DNA of 64,000 bases from Bog-159 sp963707465 (GCA_963707465.1 CAVPQK010000024.1:248001-312000), one strand, 5' to 3'. Positions 34,671 through 43,781 are shown, counted from the first letter of the stretch. Made by a program: numbers and translations. Notes: generated by a model from the letters alone, not told the origin.

Positions 34671-36142
34671 AACGCGTTGCCATTGCCCTTTTGCCTGCGC
34701 TGGCGATCCTGCTGGCCGCATGCCATCCCGTCGGGCCGGATTATCACACGCCTCCCGCGCCCCTGCCGCAGGCGGCGTCATGGCACACCGAAGGCCCGTG
34801 GCGGCCTGGCGATCCAAGAGATCAAATCCCGAAAGGCGCGTGGTGGGAGATATTCCACGATGCCGAGCTCAATCGCCTGGAAACGGCCGTGTTGGCCTCG
34901 AATCAGGACCTTGTCTCCGCGAGCGCGCGCTTGCAGCAGGCGCGCGCGCTGGCTTCGGTGGCCATCAGCAACTTCTACCCGCAGGTCGGCGTCTCGCCGT
35001 CGTTCCAGAGGTTTCGGCTCTCGGCCAACCGCCCGTCTTTGGGAGGCGTGGTGGACGGGCCCATCACCCAAAACGCCTGGAACCTGCCTTTCGAGCTGAG
35101 TTACGAACCGGACCTTTTCGGGCGCACCAGGCGCAGCGTGGAAGGCGCCAATGCGAGTTATCAGGCCGCCGCTGCGGACTTCGAAAACGTGAGGCTGGTG
35201 CTGACCGCGGAAACCGCCGCCGATTACTTCTCGCTCTCCGAGGTGGATGCGGAGATCCGCATTCTGGACGATACGGTCGCGTCTATGGAGAAGGCTGCCG
35301 CGCTGGTCGAGAACCGTCACGATGGTGGAGTCGCCTCCGGTCTGGACCTGGCGCAGGAGCAAGCGCTATTAGAGGCGACCCGCACCCAAGCCAAGCTCGA
35401 GCGCCAACTGCGCGCCAACTACGAGCACGCGCTGGCAGTGTTGTGCGGCGCGCCGGCCCCGGATTTCCGTGTCGCGGAAGGCTCGCTTCAAAAGTATCTT
35501 CCGGCGATTCCCACCGGCGTGCCGTCCGATGTGCTGGAACGCCGTCCGGACATTGCGCGGGAAGAGCGCCTGATGGCCGCGGCCAATGCCCAGATCGGCG
35601 TCGCGAAATCGGCCTATTATCCGAGCCTGCAACTTGCGGCCAGCGCCGGACTCGAGGCCACCGGCATCGGAAATCTATTCTCCCTGCCGAGCTCCCTTTG
35701 GGCGATTGGCGCAACCTTGGCGCAGCCGCTGTTTTCCGGTGGCCGCATCGGTGCCGGCGTCGATTTCGCGAAGGCGGGATACCAGGATTCGGTGGCGCAA
35801 TATCGCCAGACGGTGTTGGTGGCGTTTCAGGAAGTAGAGGACGCGCTGGCCGGACTCGAGGTGTTTGCGGGCGCGGCGAATTCACAGGCGTCGGCCGTCG
35901 CAGCCTCGCAGCGCGCCCTGAATATCGCTCTGAATCGATATACCGGCGGGCTGGTCACCTATCTGGATGTGGTCACCGCGCAGCAAAGCCTGCTTTCCAA
36001 TCAACGCGAAGCCGCGCAGATTCAAGGCGGCCAGTTGGTGGCTTCGGTAACGTTGGTAAAGGCGCTCGGCGGCGGATGGGACGCTCACAGCCTTGCCGAT
36101 GTTTCTGTCAAGCCCAGCCTGAAGACAGCTCTCCAGCCCTAA
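34667..36142 (+). CDS. RND efflux outer-membrane channel lipoprotein (NodT/OprM family)
   Basis: A 491-aa lipoprotein. The signal peptide ends in a lipobox LAAC with the lipidated Cys at residue 19, followed by HPVGPDYHTPP, the classic NodT-family start. Two TolC-type OEP repeats follow: NRLETAVLASNQDLVSASAR and FELSYEPDLFGRTRRSVEGA in the first, and LERRPDIAREERLMAAANAQ, SSLWAIGATLAQPLFSGGRI, YRQTVLVAFQEVEDALAGLE in the second. GLVTYLDVVTAQQSLLSNQR closes the domain. It is coupled to the adaptor gene by an ATGA overlap, completing a tripartite pump. Confidence 0.94.
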   Translation: MKRVAIALLPALAILLAACHPVGPDYHTPPAPLPQAASWHTEGPWRPGDPRDQIPKGAWWEIFHDAELNRLETAVLASNQDLVSASARLQQARALASVAISNFYPQVGVSPSFQRFRLSANRPSLGGVVDGPITQNAWNLPFELSYEPDLFGRTRRSVEGANASYQAAAADFENVRLVLTAETAADYFSLSEVDAEIRILDDTVASMEKAAALVENRHDGGVASGLDLAQEQALLEATRTQAKLERQLRANYEHALAVLCGAPAPDFRVAEGSLQKYLPAIPTGVPSDVLERRPDIAREERLMAAANAQIGVAKSAYYPSLQLAASAGLEATGIGNLFSLPSSLWAIGATLAQPLFSGGRIGAGVDFAKAGYQDSVAQYRQTVLVAFQEVEDALAGLEVFAGAANSQASAVAASQRALNIALNRYTGGLVTYLDVVTAQQSLLSNQREAAQIQGGQLVASVTLVKALGGGWDAHSLADVSVKPSLKTALQP

Positions 36143-36146
36143 GCGA

Positions 36147-37019
36147 CTACTCAGTGGAACTGTCGTCTTCGTGCCACTCCCAATGTCCTTTAGGTGCCTC
36201 GTCGTTTTGCCCGGAGCTCTTCGTTGTGCCGCGTCCGAAATACCTCTGCGGGGTTGTCCCGAGTGCGGCACGGAATACTTCATTGAATGCGCTCACGCTG
36301 CTATAGCCGACCGCGACTGCCACATCGGTTATCGGCATTCCTTGCGCGAGCATCTCGAGCGACGCGAACAGTCGAGCATGTTGCCGCCAACGGCCAAACG
36401 GCATGCACATTTCTCGGGTAAAGGCGCGCATGAACGTGCGCCGGGCCATGCCCGCGTCTTTAGCCCACTCATCCAAGGTCCGGTCGTCCGCAACATTCTG
36501 TAGAACAGCGCGGGCCACTTTGGCCAGCTTTGCCTGCCTCGGAAGCGGCAGGCGCAGGACCTGTTCTTCCGGACGCCGAATCTCATCTTGAAGGACCGCC
36601 AATAGACGACGCTCCGGATCGCCGACTGACTGCGGGCGGCCCCAATCGAGAATCCGAGTCACAATCCCGAACAGCAATTCGGAAGAGCCAAGGACACGCG
36701 GATCCGACGGCAGTTCTTCGCTCAGCTCCGCGGAGAAGTAGAGCATCGCGCCGGCCGCCCCTCCCACCGAGCGTGCCTTGTGTAAGCATCCCGGCGGGAT
36801 CCAGGCACAACGCCGGGAAGGAAACATCCAACGTCCCCCGGCAGCTTCCACGATGAGCAACCCTTGGGTTAGGGCAAAAAGCTGCCCGCGCGCATGGCTG
36901 TGCTGCGGTGCCCAGTCTTTCTCTTCCAGCCGGGAGAACTCAAAAGCCAGGACGGGAGCATCGCTCTCTGCCAGGCGCCGCAGCTCATCGGTGTCCATTC
37001 GAGCCAAGTTTATTACCAT
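36147..37019 (-). CDS. AraC-family transcriptional regulator
   Basis: A 290-aa protein with an N-terminal cupin-like arm (WAPQHSHARGQLFALTQGLL, WIPPGCLHKARSV, typical of cupin AraC regulators) and a C-terminal double HTH: LDEWAKDAGMARRTFMRAFT (first HTH, ~residues 184-203) and PITDVAVAVGYSSVSAFNEV (second, ~232-251) followed by FRAALGTTPQRYFGRG. It is divergent from the truncated alcohol dehydrogenase gene with ~155 bp between starts, so it probably controls that gene. This resembles the arrangement where such regulators flank zinc-independent alcohol dehydrogenase/quinone oxidoreductase genes. It converges tightly on the efflux operon (4-bp gap). Confidence 0.9.
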   Translation of the reverse strand: MVINLARMDTDELRRLAESDAPVLAFEFSRLEEKDWAPQHSHARGQLFALTQGLLIVEAAGGRWMFPSRRCAWIPPGCLHKARSVGGAAGAMLYFSAELSEELPSDPRVLGSSELLFGIVTRILDWGRPQSVGDPERRLLAVLQDEIRRPEEQVLRLPLPRQAKLAKVARAVLQNVADDRTLDEWAKDAGMARRTFMRAFTREMCMPFGRWRQHARLFASLEMLAQGMPITDVAVAVGYSSVSAFNEVFRAALGTTPQRYFGRGTTKSSGQNDEAPKGHWEWHEDDSSTE

Positions 37020-37174
37020 TTTGACCCTTTTGCGATAGAAACCGCCACTTCTCCGTTAGCGCAATGCATGGCAGGCGGCTACCGTAGAAAACAGAGAGAG
37101 TCAAGCATCCGGGCAAAGCGGGCCTGGCGAACTGCGATCCCGGAGCGAATCGGAATGAGAGAGGGAGAAAAATT

Positions 37175-37785
37175 ATGAATGCCGCGGTTCTGCATGCAAT
37201 CGGGAAGCCGCCTCGGTTCGAACCTTTCCTCGATCCATGTGCCGGCGAGGGTGACGTGATCGTACATGTCCGCGCCGCAGCGTTAAAGCCTGTGGACAAG
37301 CAGTTGGCCAGCGGGTCGCACTATGCCAGCCCGCGCGAACTGCCGGTAGTGTGCGGCGCGGACGGCGTAGGACACTTGGACGATGGCACGCGGGTGTTCT
37401 TCGGCGGGCCACGGCGGCCGTACGGTGCCATGGCTGAGCACACCGTCGTGCGGCGAGCGCAGTGCTTTCCGGTCCCCGACGACCTGGATGACGAGATCGC
37501 CGCGGCGATTCCCAACCCCGGCGTGTCCGCATGGCTTTCGCTCAAGCACCGCGCCAGACTGGCTCCGGGTGAAACCGTCCTGATTCTTGGCGCGACAGGG
37601 GTCACCGGTAAGTTGGCCGTGCAGATAGCCAGAATCCTGGGCGCTGGACGCGTCGTGGCCGCTGGAAGAAACGAAGAAGTGCTGAATCAGCTGCACGAGC
37701 TTGGCGCAGATGAAACCATACGGCTCAACCAGCCCGGCAAGGGATTGGTCGGAGCCTTCCGCCGCGCGGGCCGCGAAAAGGTACA
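37175..37785 (+). pseudogene. 3'-truncated zinc-free alcohol dehydrogenase / quinone oxidoreductase
   Basis: The first ~203 codons encode an MDR-superfamily protein: N-terminal catalytic fold (MNAAVLHAIGKPPRFEPF, HVRAAALKPVDKQLASGSHY, CGADGVGHLDDGTRVFFGG) and the start of the Rossmann domain (LILGATGVTGKLAVQIARIL, VVAAGRNEEVLNQLHELGAD). Family members have ~320 residues. At about 37783 the sequence changes into an aldo/keto reductase gene in another frame, and the remaining residues of this frame (to 37876) are out-of-frame reductase sequence. The cofactor-binding half is therefore incomplete. RBS GAGGGAGAAAA precedes the ATG. Likely inactive. Confidence 0.82.
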
Positions 37786-38756
37786 GACCTCTTGGACAAT
37801 CCGGAATTACAGCCTCCGTCGTGGCGCACGGCACGTGGGCCATCGGCGGATGGATGTGGGGAGGCACCGACATTGAGAAGTCGGTCCGCTCCATTCACGC
37901 TTCACTCGATGCCGGCGTCAACTTCATCGACACCGCGCCGGCCTACGGCCTCGGGCTTTCTGAGCAAATTGTGGGCGAGGCCATTCGTGGGCGCCGCGAT
38001 AAGGTGATCCTGGCCACCAAATGCGGCTTGGTTTGGCACACGACGAAGGGCAAATTCTTCGTCGATCAGAATGGCACGCGCATTCACCGCTACCTCGGCG
38101 CGGAGTCCATCCGGTACGAAGTCGAACACAGTCTGCGGCGTCTCGAAACCGATTACATCGATCTCTACCAGACGCACTGGCAGGACCCCACCACACCCAT
38201 CGAAGAGACCATGGGTACCTTGCTCGAGTTAAAAAGGGAGGGCAAGATTCGCGCCATTGGAGTCTCCAACTGCACGCTCGATCAGGTACGGCAATACCGG
38301 GCGGTGGGACCGGTGGACGCTGCGCAGGAAAAGTACAACCTGCTCCACCGAGACTTGGAGCACGAATACTTGCCATATTGCGCGCAGAATCGTATGGCGG
38401 TTCTGGCGTATTCACCGCTGGCCAACGGGCTGCTCACCGGCAAGGTTGATCCGGAGCGCGTCTTCCCGGAAAACGATTTGCGGCGCGATAACCCGATGTT
38501 CACCCGGGAGTCGCGCGTTCGCGTAAGGGAAATGTTCGAAGACCTGGCGCCGGTCACCCGGAAGTACAACTTCACGGACGGCCAGTTATCCATCGCCTGG
38601 ACCCTCGCGCAGCCCGGCGTCACGCACGGGCTGGTGGGCGCGCGAGACGAACGCCAGGCCGCGGAGAACGCTTGGGCGGGCAGTACGTTCTTGGCTGCGG
38701 CCGACGGGATGCGAGTCACTGAAGCGGCGCAGAGCGAAAGTTTGGTGAAGGCTTGA
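37710..38756 (+). CDS. aldo/keto reductase fused downstream of truncated dehydrogenase; native start lost
   Basis: Residues from KRYRPLGQSGITASVVAHGT (starting ~37784) to the end form a nearly complete AKR: FIDTAPAYGLGLSEQIVGEA with the catalytic Asp/Tyr, VILATKCGL with the Lys, DLYQTHWQDP with the His and IRAIGVSNCT. The C-terminal NADP-binding GARDERQAAEN is present. The family normally starts M-K-[RY]-R-LG; here the Met is missing because the gene is joined to the interior of a dehydrogenase gene. The nearest in-frame ATG is 37710, which would add ~25 residues of unrelated sequence read in a different frame of the upstream gene. It may be expressed by reinitiation, or not at all. Confidence 0.8.
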   Translation: MKPYGSTSPARDWSEPSAARAAKRYRPLGQSGITASVVAHGTWAIGGWMWGGTDIEKSVRSIHASLDAGVNFIDTAPAYGLGLSEQIVGEAIRGRRDKVILATKCGLVWHTTKGKFFVDQNGTRIHRYLGAESIRYEVEHSLRRLETDYIDLYQTHWQDPTTPIEETMGTLLELKREGKIRAIGVSNCTLDQVRQYRAVGPVDAAQEKYNLLHRDLEHEYLPYCAQNRMAVLAYSPLANGLLTGKVDPERVFPENDLRRDNPMFTRESRVRVREMFEDLAPVTRKYNFTDGQLSIAWTLAQPGVTHGLVGARDERQAAENAWAGSTFLAAADGMRVTEAAQSESLVKA

Positions 38757-38773
38757 CTTGGTGGAGGCTTGAA

Positions 38774-40111
38774 ATGAAAACGATTCGTTTACACTTACCT
38801 ATCGCAACTTTCTTGTGTGCCGTGGCCGGATTGTTGGTCGGCTTCCTGGTATTGCCTATGCTTTCCGGCGGCACACCCGGCGCGAGCGTGCAGGCCCCGA
38901 CGCCCTTTACGGATTATCGCCACGAGCAACCGGGTATGATTCGCAAGATCACGCCCGCGGACCTGCCGGAACCCTATCGCACGCAGTCCGCTGACAACCG
39001 CGCACACATCGTCCCACGGCCCGCGGATGCCTGGCCCAAGGCGCTGCCTGGCTTCACCGTCACCCAATACGTCGCGGGCTTGCAGAATCCGCGGCTGGTC
39101 CGCCGAGCGCCCAATGGTGATCTGTTCGTATCGGAAAGCGAACCGGGACGCATCCGCGTGCTGCGCGGCGTGGGCGCGGATGGCAAGGCGCGGACCGTGG
39201 AAACATTCGCGACGGGCTTGACGCAACCCTTCGGCATAGCCTTCTATCCGCCGGGGCCCGATCCACAATATGTATACGTGGCGAACACCGGCTCGGTGGT
39301 GCGCTTCCCGTACCGCAATGGCGACCTGAAAGCGCGCGGCACGGCTGTGACCATCGTTCCGGATATCCCTTCCGGCGGCCGCTTGACCGGCGGCGGACAC
39401 TGGACGCGCGATCTCGCCTTCACGCTCGATGGCGGCAAAATGTTTGTCTCGGTCGGCTCGCACTCCAATGACGACGATGCCGACAATAGCCCGCAGGAAT
39501 ACCATCGCGCCGATATCCTGGAATTCAACCCGGATGGCAGCGGCGGCCGGATTTACGCGTACGGCATCCGCAACCCGGTGGGCATTGCGACGAATCCCGC
39601 CACGGGCGAACTGTGGGCCTCGGTGAACGAGCGCGATGGGCTCGGCGACAATCTGGTGCCGGATTACATCACGCATGTCCAGCCGGGTGGGTTTTACGGT
39701 TGGCCCTGGTTCTACATGGGCGGACGCCAGGATCCGCGCCAACAGGGCAAACATCCGGAGCTGCAAAGCAAGGTGATCACGCCGGACGTCCTGCTGCAGC
39801 CGCACAACGCCTCTCTGGAGATGACTTTCTACGACGGCGGGCAGTTTCCCGCCGAATATCGGGGCGATGTCTTCGCCGGCGAACATGGCTCTTGGAACAA
39901 GGCCGTGCGCACCGGCTACGAAGTCATCCGGGTTCCGATGAAGGCAGGGCACGCCACGGGCGAGTATGAGGATTTCCTGACTGGCTTTGTGACTGCCGGC
40001 GGCGACGTATGGGGCCGGCCAGTGGGCGTCGCAGTGGCGCAGGACGGCTCGCTGATCGTGACCGACGATGGCTCGAACAGCGTGTGGCGCGTCAGCTATT
40101 CAGTCCGATAG
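38774..40111 (+). CDS. membrane-anchored PQQ-type sugar/sorbosone dehydrogenase-like protein
   Basis: I chose ATG 38774, preceded by GGTGGAGG. The 445-aa protein has an N-terminal signal-anchor (LPIATFLCAVAGLLVGFLVL) and a six-bladed propeller of the soluble glucose / L-sorbosone dehydrogenase family: NPRLVRRAPNGDLFVSESEP, GGHWTRDLAFTLDGGKMFVS with the catalytic-type His, VGSHSNDDD, YAYGIRNPVGIATNPATGEL, QPGGFYGWPWFYMGG, FAGEHGSWNK and GVAVAQDGSLIVTDDGSNSV. Such enzymes oxidise aldoses in the periplasm using PQQ. The gene starts 17 bp after the AKR stop, so it is probably in the same transcript. Confidence 0.85.
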   Translation: MKTIRLHLPIATFLCAVAGLLVGFLVLPMLSGGTPGASVQAPTPFTDYRHEQPGMIRKITPADLPEPYRTQSADNRAHIVPRPADAWPKALPGFTVTQYVAGLQNPRLVRRAPNGDLFVSESEPGRIRVLRGVGADGKARTVETFATGLTQPFGIAFYPPGPDPQYVYVANTGSVVRFPYRNGDLKARGTAVTIVPDIPSGGRLTGGGHWTRDLAFTLDGGKMFVSVGSHSNDDDADNSPQEYHRADILEFNPDGSGGRIYAYGIRNPVGIATNPATGELWASVNERDGLGDNLVPDYITHVQPGGFYGWPWFYMGGRQDPRQQGKHPELQSKVITPDVLLQPHNASLEMTFYDGGQFPAEYRGDVFAGEHGSWNKAVRTGYEVIRVPMKAGHATGEYEDFLTGFVTAGGDVWGRPVGVAVAQDGSLIVTDDGSNSVWRVSYSVR

Positions 40112-40137
40112 TGACCGCTACCGGCCGCGTGGAAGCG

Positions 40138-41490
40138 TCAGTGGGCCGCCGGCAGCGCGGTATTCTGGGCCACATACAGCACGATGGCGATCCTCTCCGA
40201 GTCTTCCAGCCGATGATAGGCCAGTGCGGCGCCACCTTTCCGCAGCGGGGTGCTCCTGAGCGGCACCTCCGCGCTGCCCACTTTCAGATGCACTTGCTCC
40301 AGTTCTACGTGCATCGCCTCGCCGGCGTTGGGTCCGCTGGTGTAACGCACTTCGCCCGCGGCTTTGGAACCGGCTTTGGCCACGAGCACGCCGCCCACCA
40401 GAATATCGTTGGCCAGCACAAAGTCGATGGGTCCCGCGCCATCAGCCGTTTTGGACCTCAGCTCTTCGACGGAAATCATGGATACCGGCGTTCCCTCGCG
40501 CAAAATCGGTTTGAACCGCGCCATCGCCGCTGTCGGCACGTGGGTGGTTATCTTGCGTGACAAGAACTCCTCGAACAAATTGCCTGCCGCATTCCCGCCG
40601 ATGCCCCCTAGAACATCGTGGAAAAGCCGCAGTCCTGTTCGCGAGCTGGCTGGATAATACAGGGTCGAAATCTCGCCGGCCGCCAGACTCCCCAGCACAT
40701 CGGAATAATCGGGCTGCCACCGCCCATTATCGCCCTTGCGAACGAATGCGGTCGCGATGGCATACAGGGCGCGCGAACGAAAGCTGCCGGTGCCCTTATA
40801 AAAGTAGCGGGGGTCCTGATGAAAGACCGCCTGCATGATCACGCCGCCAATGATGACGCCGTTGACGGTATCGGCGTACTGCGCCCCGAAACGCTTTCCA
40901 TAACCCTCCGTGCCCTGACCGAACTCGTGGTAACTGTTCCGCGCCTGCTCGATTCCCGCGGTAATCGCGCTGGACAAGATAGTGATCGGATCCACGATGG
41001 TCTTCCAGCCGAGATGAAGTTTCTGCGCGGCATTCAGCGGCGCTGGATGCGGATCATAGGTAACGAAGTAGTTCGGAAAAACACCCAACAGGCGCTGCTG
41101 CTCCTCCGTTTTCACCTGCTCCACCGCGAGTTCCTTCGGCGACAGGCCGACATCCAACTTAGTCGATGCCGAAGCAACCTGTAATACGGCCGAGGTTACC
41201 GCGGGATTCTCGCCCTCCCGGACCACGACGCTGGCCGCTGTCCACGGCGCAAAACCATCCGCCACGATCGTGATAGTGTAATTTCCCGCCGCGACCGCGG
41301 CAAAATGGAAAGATCCGGTTTCACTCGTCACGGTCGTACGCTTGCCTGTGGAGGGGGCAGTCCCCAGCGTCACCAGCGCGCCCACCACCACCGATCCGCT
41401 GCCGTCGGTCACTACCCCGTCGATCGCATTGGTGGTTTGGCTCCAGGCCGCTTCAAGCAGAAGAAAGCTCATGCCCAGCGCTTTCAACAT
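40138..41490 (-). CDS. secreted carboxypeptidase-regulatory-domain protein
   Basis: A 450-aa exported protein with signal peptide MLKALGMSFLLLEAAWSQ and a carboxypeptidase-D regulatory-like beta-sandwich at ~22-100 (AIDGVVTDGSGSVVVGALVT, TTVTSETGSFHFAAVAAGNY, TITIVADGF). Residues ~140-340 are a separate, helix-rich region with FVTYDPHPAPLNAAQKLHLG and AVFHQDPRYFYKGTGSFRSR, a domain repeatedly found after this module in acidobacteria but without known function. The last ~80 residues form beta-strands (DFVLANDILVGGVLVAKAGS). Probably an envelope protein; it is not a TonB-dependent receptor since no plug or barrel is visible. Confidence 0.78.
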   Translation of the reverse strand: MLKALGMSFLLLEAAWSQTTNAIDGVVTDGSGSVVVGALVTLGTAPSTGKRTTVTSETGSFHFAAVAAGNYTITIVADGFAPWTAASVVVREGENPAVTSAVLQVASASTKLDVGLSPKELAVEQVKTEEQQRLLGVFPNYFVTYDPHPAPLNAAQKLHLGWKTIVDPITILSSAITAGIEQARNSYHEFGQGTEGYGKRFGAQYADTVNGVIIGGVIMQAVFHQDPRYFYKGTGSFRSRALYAIATAFVRKGDNGRWQPDYSDVLGSLAAGEISTLYYPASSRTGLRLFHDVLGGIGGNAAGNLFEEFLSRKITTHVPTAAMARFKPILREGTPVSMISVEELRSKTADGAGPIDFVLANDILVGGVLVAKAGSKAAGEVRYTSGPNAGEAMHVELEQVHLKVGSAEVPLRSTPLRKGGAALAYHRLEDSERIAIVLYVAQNTALPAAH

Positions 41491-41554
41491 AACCCGAGCC
41501 CCCTCTGGCCATCTTAGAACATCCTGCTCGGCGGGTTTCGATAGCTGACAACCC

Positions 41555-43111
41555 TCAGCGGAAGGTCCACCACAGAATCAGCGTGCAGACGAACAGCACT
41601 CCGGCCCAGATCCGGTAATCCGTTCCTCCCAGACCCTGCCCCGCTGCTGAAGCGAACACGTTGCCCTCGATTTTGTACTCGGGCGGCGGCGCGGTCAGGA
41701 GGCTGCCCACGATCATGGTGATCGCCGCGAAGAGCCACACCAGGATCGAACGGTGGAGGAATGATGTCAGATAAGGGTGCGACACCACCGCCCAGCCAAG
41801 GGTCTGATCGAGAAACAGGAAGACGCCCAAGCCGAACCCTGCCACGCCTCCGGAAATCGCCCCGGCCGTGTTCCCGCGCTTCCACAGCAAGCCGACGAAA
41901 ATCACCGCGCCGAGAGGTACGCCCAGATACGCCGAGAGCATCTGCAGATAATGCCAGATGGTGACCGAGAGGCCCACTAAAGGAGCCGCCAGGACGCCGA
42001 GCGCGGCCATCAGAACAGTGACTTTGCGCCCGATGGCAACCTGCTCGCGATCCGAAAGCCCCGGCTTCCAGCGCATGAAAAAATCGCGCACCACAAGCGT
42101 GGCGCTGGCGTTATAGCAGGCGCTCATCGATGACATCAGGATGGCGATGAGCCCCGCCAGCACCAGGCCGCGTAGCCCCACGGGAAGCAGATCGCTGACC
42201 AGGCGCGGATAGGCCATGTCGGCCTTTGGAAGGTGCGGATAGAGGGCGCGGGCGATGACGCCGGGCAGCACCAGGACGAACGGGATGAGCAGCTTGAGGA
42301 AACCGGCGAAGATGGCGCCCTTCTGGCCCTGATCCACGGAGCGCGCGCCTAGAACGCGCTGCACGTTGGTCTGGTCCATGCACCAATAGAACATTCCGCC
42401 AAACAGATTCCCGATCAGGAAGCCGGTGATGGGAAGTTCGGAATCGAGTGGCTTCACCATATGAAGGAGCCCGGGATCCACACGCGCGGCGAGGCCATGC
42501 CATCCGCCAACGGCGAACAAGGCGACGACGGTGAGGACCACGCTGCTGACGATGAGCCACGTGCCCTGCACCATGTCCGCGTAGACCACGGCGCGCAGGC
42601 CGCCCTTCATGGTGTAGAGGGCGGTGAAAATGGAGAGGCCGATCATAACCGCCAGTTGGTTCCAACCGAATAGCAGCACTAAGAGCAGCGAGCCCGCCCA
42701 AAGATCGATGGCGTTCTTGGTCAGCACGTTCATCACCAGCAGATTGCCGGAAAGAAAGGCGCGCAATCCCCATCCGAAGCGGCGTTCGAGGAACTCGGGG
42801 ATCGTGTAAATCCGGCTGCGCAGATAGAGCGGCACGAACATAGAGGCGAGAATAATGAGGCACCAGGCGGCCATCCATTCAAACCCGCCGGTGACCATGC
42901 CCACCCGGTATCCGTCGCCGGCCAGGCCGACCACATGTTCGGCTGAGATATTGGAGGCCAGCAGCGACATGCCGATAAACGGCCACCTCAAATCGCGCCC
43001 GGCCAGGAAGTATTCGGCGTCCGTTTGCTTCTTGCCCGCCGCACGCAGTACCGCGCCGACGACCAGCGCCAGACTGATGACGATAATGGCCGAATCGAAG
43101 AAGCCTAACAC
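41555..43111 (-). CDS. sodium/solute symporter (SSS/SLC5 family)
   Basis: A 518-aa transporter with about 13-14 TMs. Family signatures include the N-terminal SAIIVISLALVVGAVLRAAG and DAEYFLAGRDLRWPFIGMSL followed by LASNISAEHVVGLAGDGYRV, the Na2-site region of SGLT-like members. WCLIILASMFVPLYLRSRIY, FLERRFGWGLRAFLSGNLLV and GGLRAVVYADMVQGTWLIVS follow; YWCMDQTNVQRVLGARSVDQ is the conserved SSS motif, and IAILMSSMSACYNASATLVV the second Na+ coordinating helix. Probably imports a sugar or related solute with Na+. Upstream lies an exonuclease III remnant in the same direction. Confidence 0.92.
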   Translation of the reverse strand: MLGFFDSAIIVISLALVVGAVLRAAGKKQTDAEYFLAGRDLRWPFIGMSLLASNISAEHVVGLAGDGYRVGMVTGGFEWMAAWCLIILASMFVPLYLRSRIYTIPEFLERRFGWGLRAFLSGNLLVMNVLTKNAIDLWAGSLLLVLLFGWNQLAVMIGLSIFTALYTMKGGLRAVVYADMVQGTWLIVSSVVLTVVALFAVGGWHGLAARVDPGLLHMVKPLDSELPITGFLIGNLFGGMFYWCMDQTNVQRVLGARSVDQGQKGAIFAGFLKLLIPFVLVLPGVIARALYPHLPKADMAYPRLVSDLLPVGLRGLVLAGLIAILMSSMSACYNASATLVVRDFFMRWKPGLSDREQVAIGRKVTVLMAALGVLAAPLVGLSVTIWHYLQMLSAYLGVPLGAVIFVGLLWKRGNTAGAISGGVAGFGLGVFLFLDQTLGWAVVSHPYLTSFLHRSILVWLFAAITMIVGSLLTAPPPEYKIEGNVFASAAGQGLGGTDYRIWAGVLFVCTLILWWTFR

Positions 43112-43123
43112 GCGAATGCCCTA

Positions 43124-43310
43124 TCAAACATCCAGCACGATCCACGCGGGAGCATGGTCACTCGCATTTTCTTCGCCCCGCACACAGCGGTCGACACCGC
43201 CATCTACCAGCCGCTCCGCTACCGCCGGCGACAGCAGGAAATGATCGAGCCGCATGCCCTTGTCGGCCGACCAGCGCTCGCGCTTGTAGTCCCAGAATGT
43301 CCAGAGCGGC
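43124..43310 (-). pseudogene. C-terminal remnant of exonuclease III (XthA-like)
   Basis: About 60 codons ending in a natural stop: LWTFWDYKRERWSADKGMRL, DHFLLSPAVAERLVDGGVDR, CVRGEENASDHAPAWIVLDV. These match the final strands of AP endonuclease/exonuclease III, including the RLDHFLLS motif and the catalytic SDHAP histidine-aspartate pair. The upstream ~200 residues of the enzyme are absent; beyond ~43310 the sequence no longer fits and a ferredoxin-like remnant begins at ~43354 in another frame. Not functional. Confidence 0.85.
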
Positions 43311-43353
43311 CATACCGGGAGAATTGCGGTCGTTTTATTCCGGCAGTAACACC

Positions 43354-43578
43354 AGACGGCGTCGAACAACAGATCAACACATTCCCAGCGGCTGGCGGCG
43401 CGAGGCGATCAGGCTGATAGTGGACACTTCCTCCGATCAATGCACACTCGCAAGTATAGCGGACCTCTGTGCGGCACGACCACTGAACGGTAACGTCGCA
43501 AGCTTTCGCAACTTCCAGCAAGCTGGAAAACCATGAATCCTCACGGGATCGTGCAGGTGCATGGAACCTCACATTCAC
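43354..43578 (-). pseudogene. remnant 2Fe-2S ferredoxin domain with mutated cluster cysteine
   Basis: About 75 codons resemble the C-terminal plant-type ferredoxin domain of MOSC/FAD oxidoreductases: SLLEVAKACDVTVQWSCRTE, VRYTCECALIGGSVHYQPD, APPAAGNVLICCSTPSG. In working domains the cluster motif is CRTGVC..C; here it reads CRTEVRYTC, so the second cysteine is Arg and Gly is Glu. The flavin/oxygenase parts are missing at the 5' side and the last ~6 residues are replaced by exonuclease-related DNA. Inactive remnant. Confidence 0.75.
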
Positions 43579-43781
43579 AGGTCGCGCAGGCATGTTCGGT
43601 TCGATCTTACCAACGACCGTCTTGCTTGCCGTCGGGACAGTGCCGTCGAACCGCCGACTCAAACTGCGGACATTTGACCGTTGACCGTCGCGCGGGGACG
43701 CTGGTTTTCAATGACTTAGCGATGGCCACTCCACTGCATCGGTGGTACCGCGGGTAGTCCTTCCGGAACCAGAAGCAGTCG

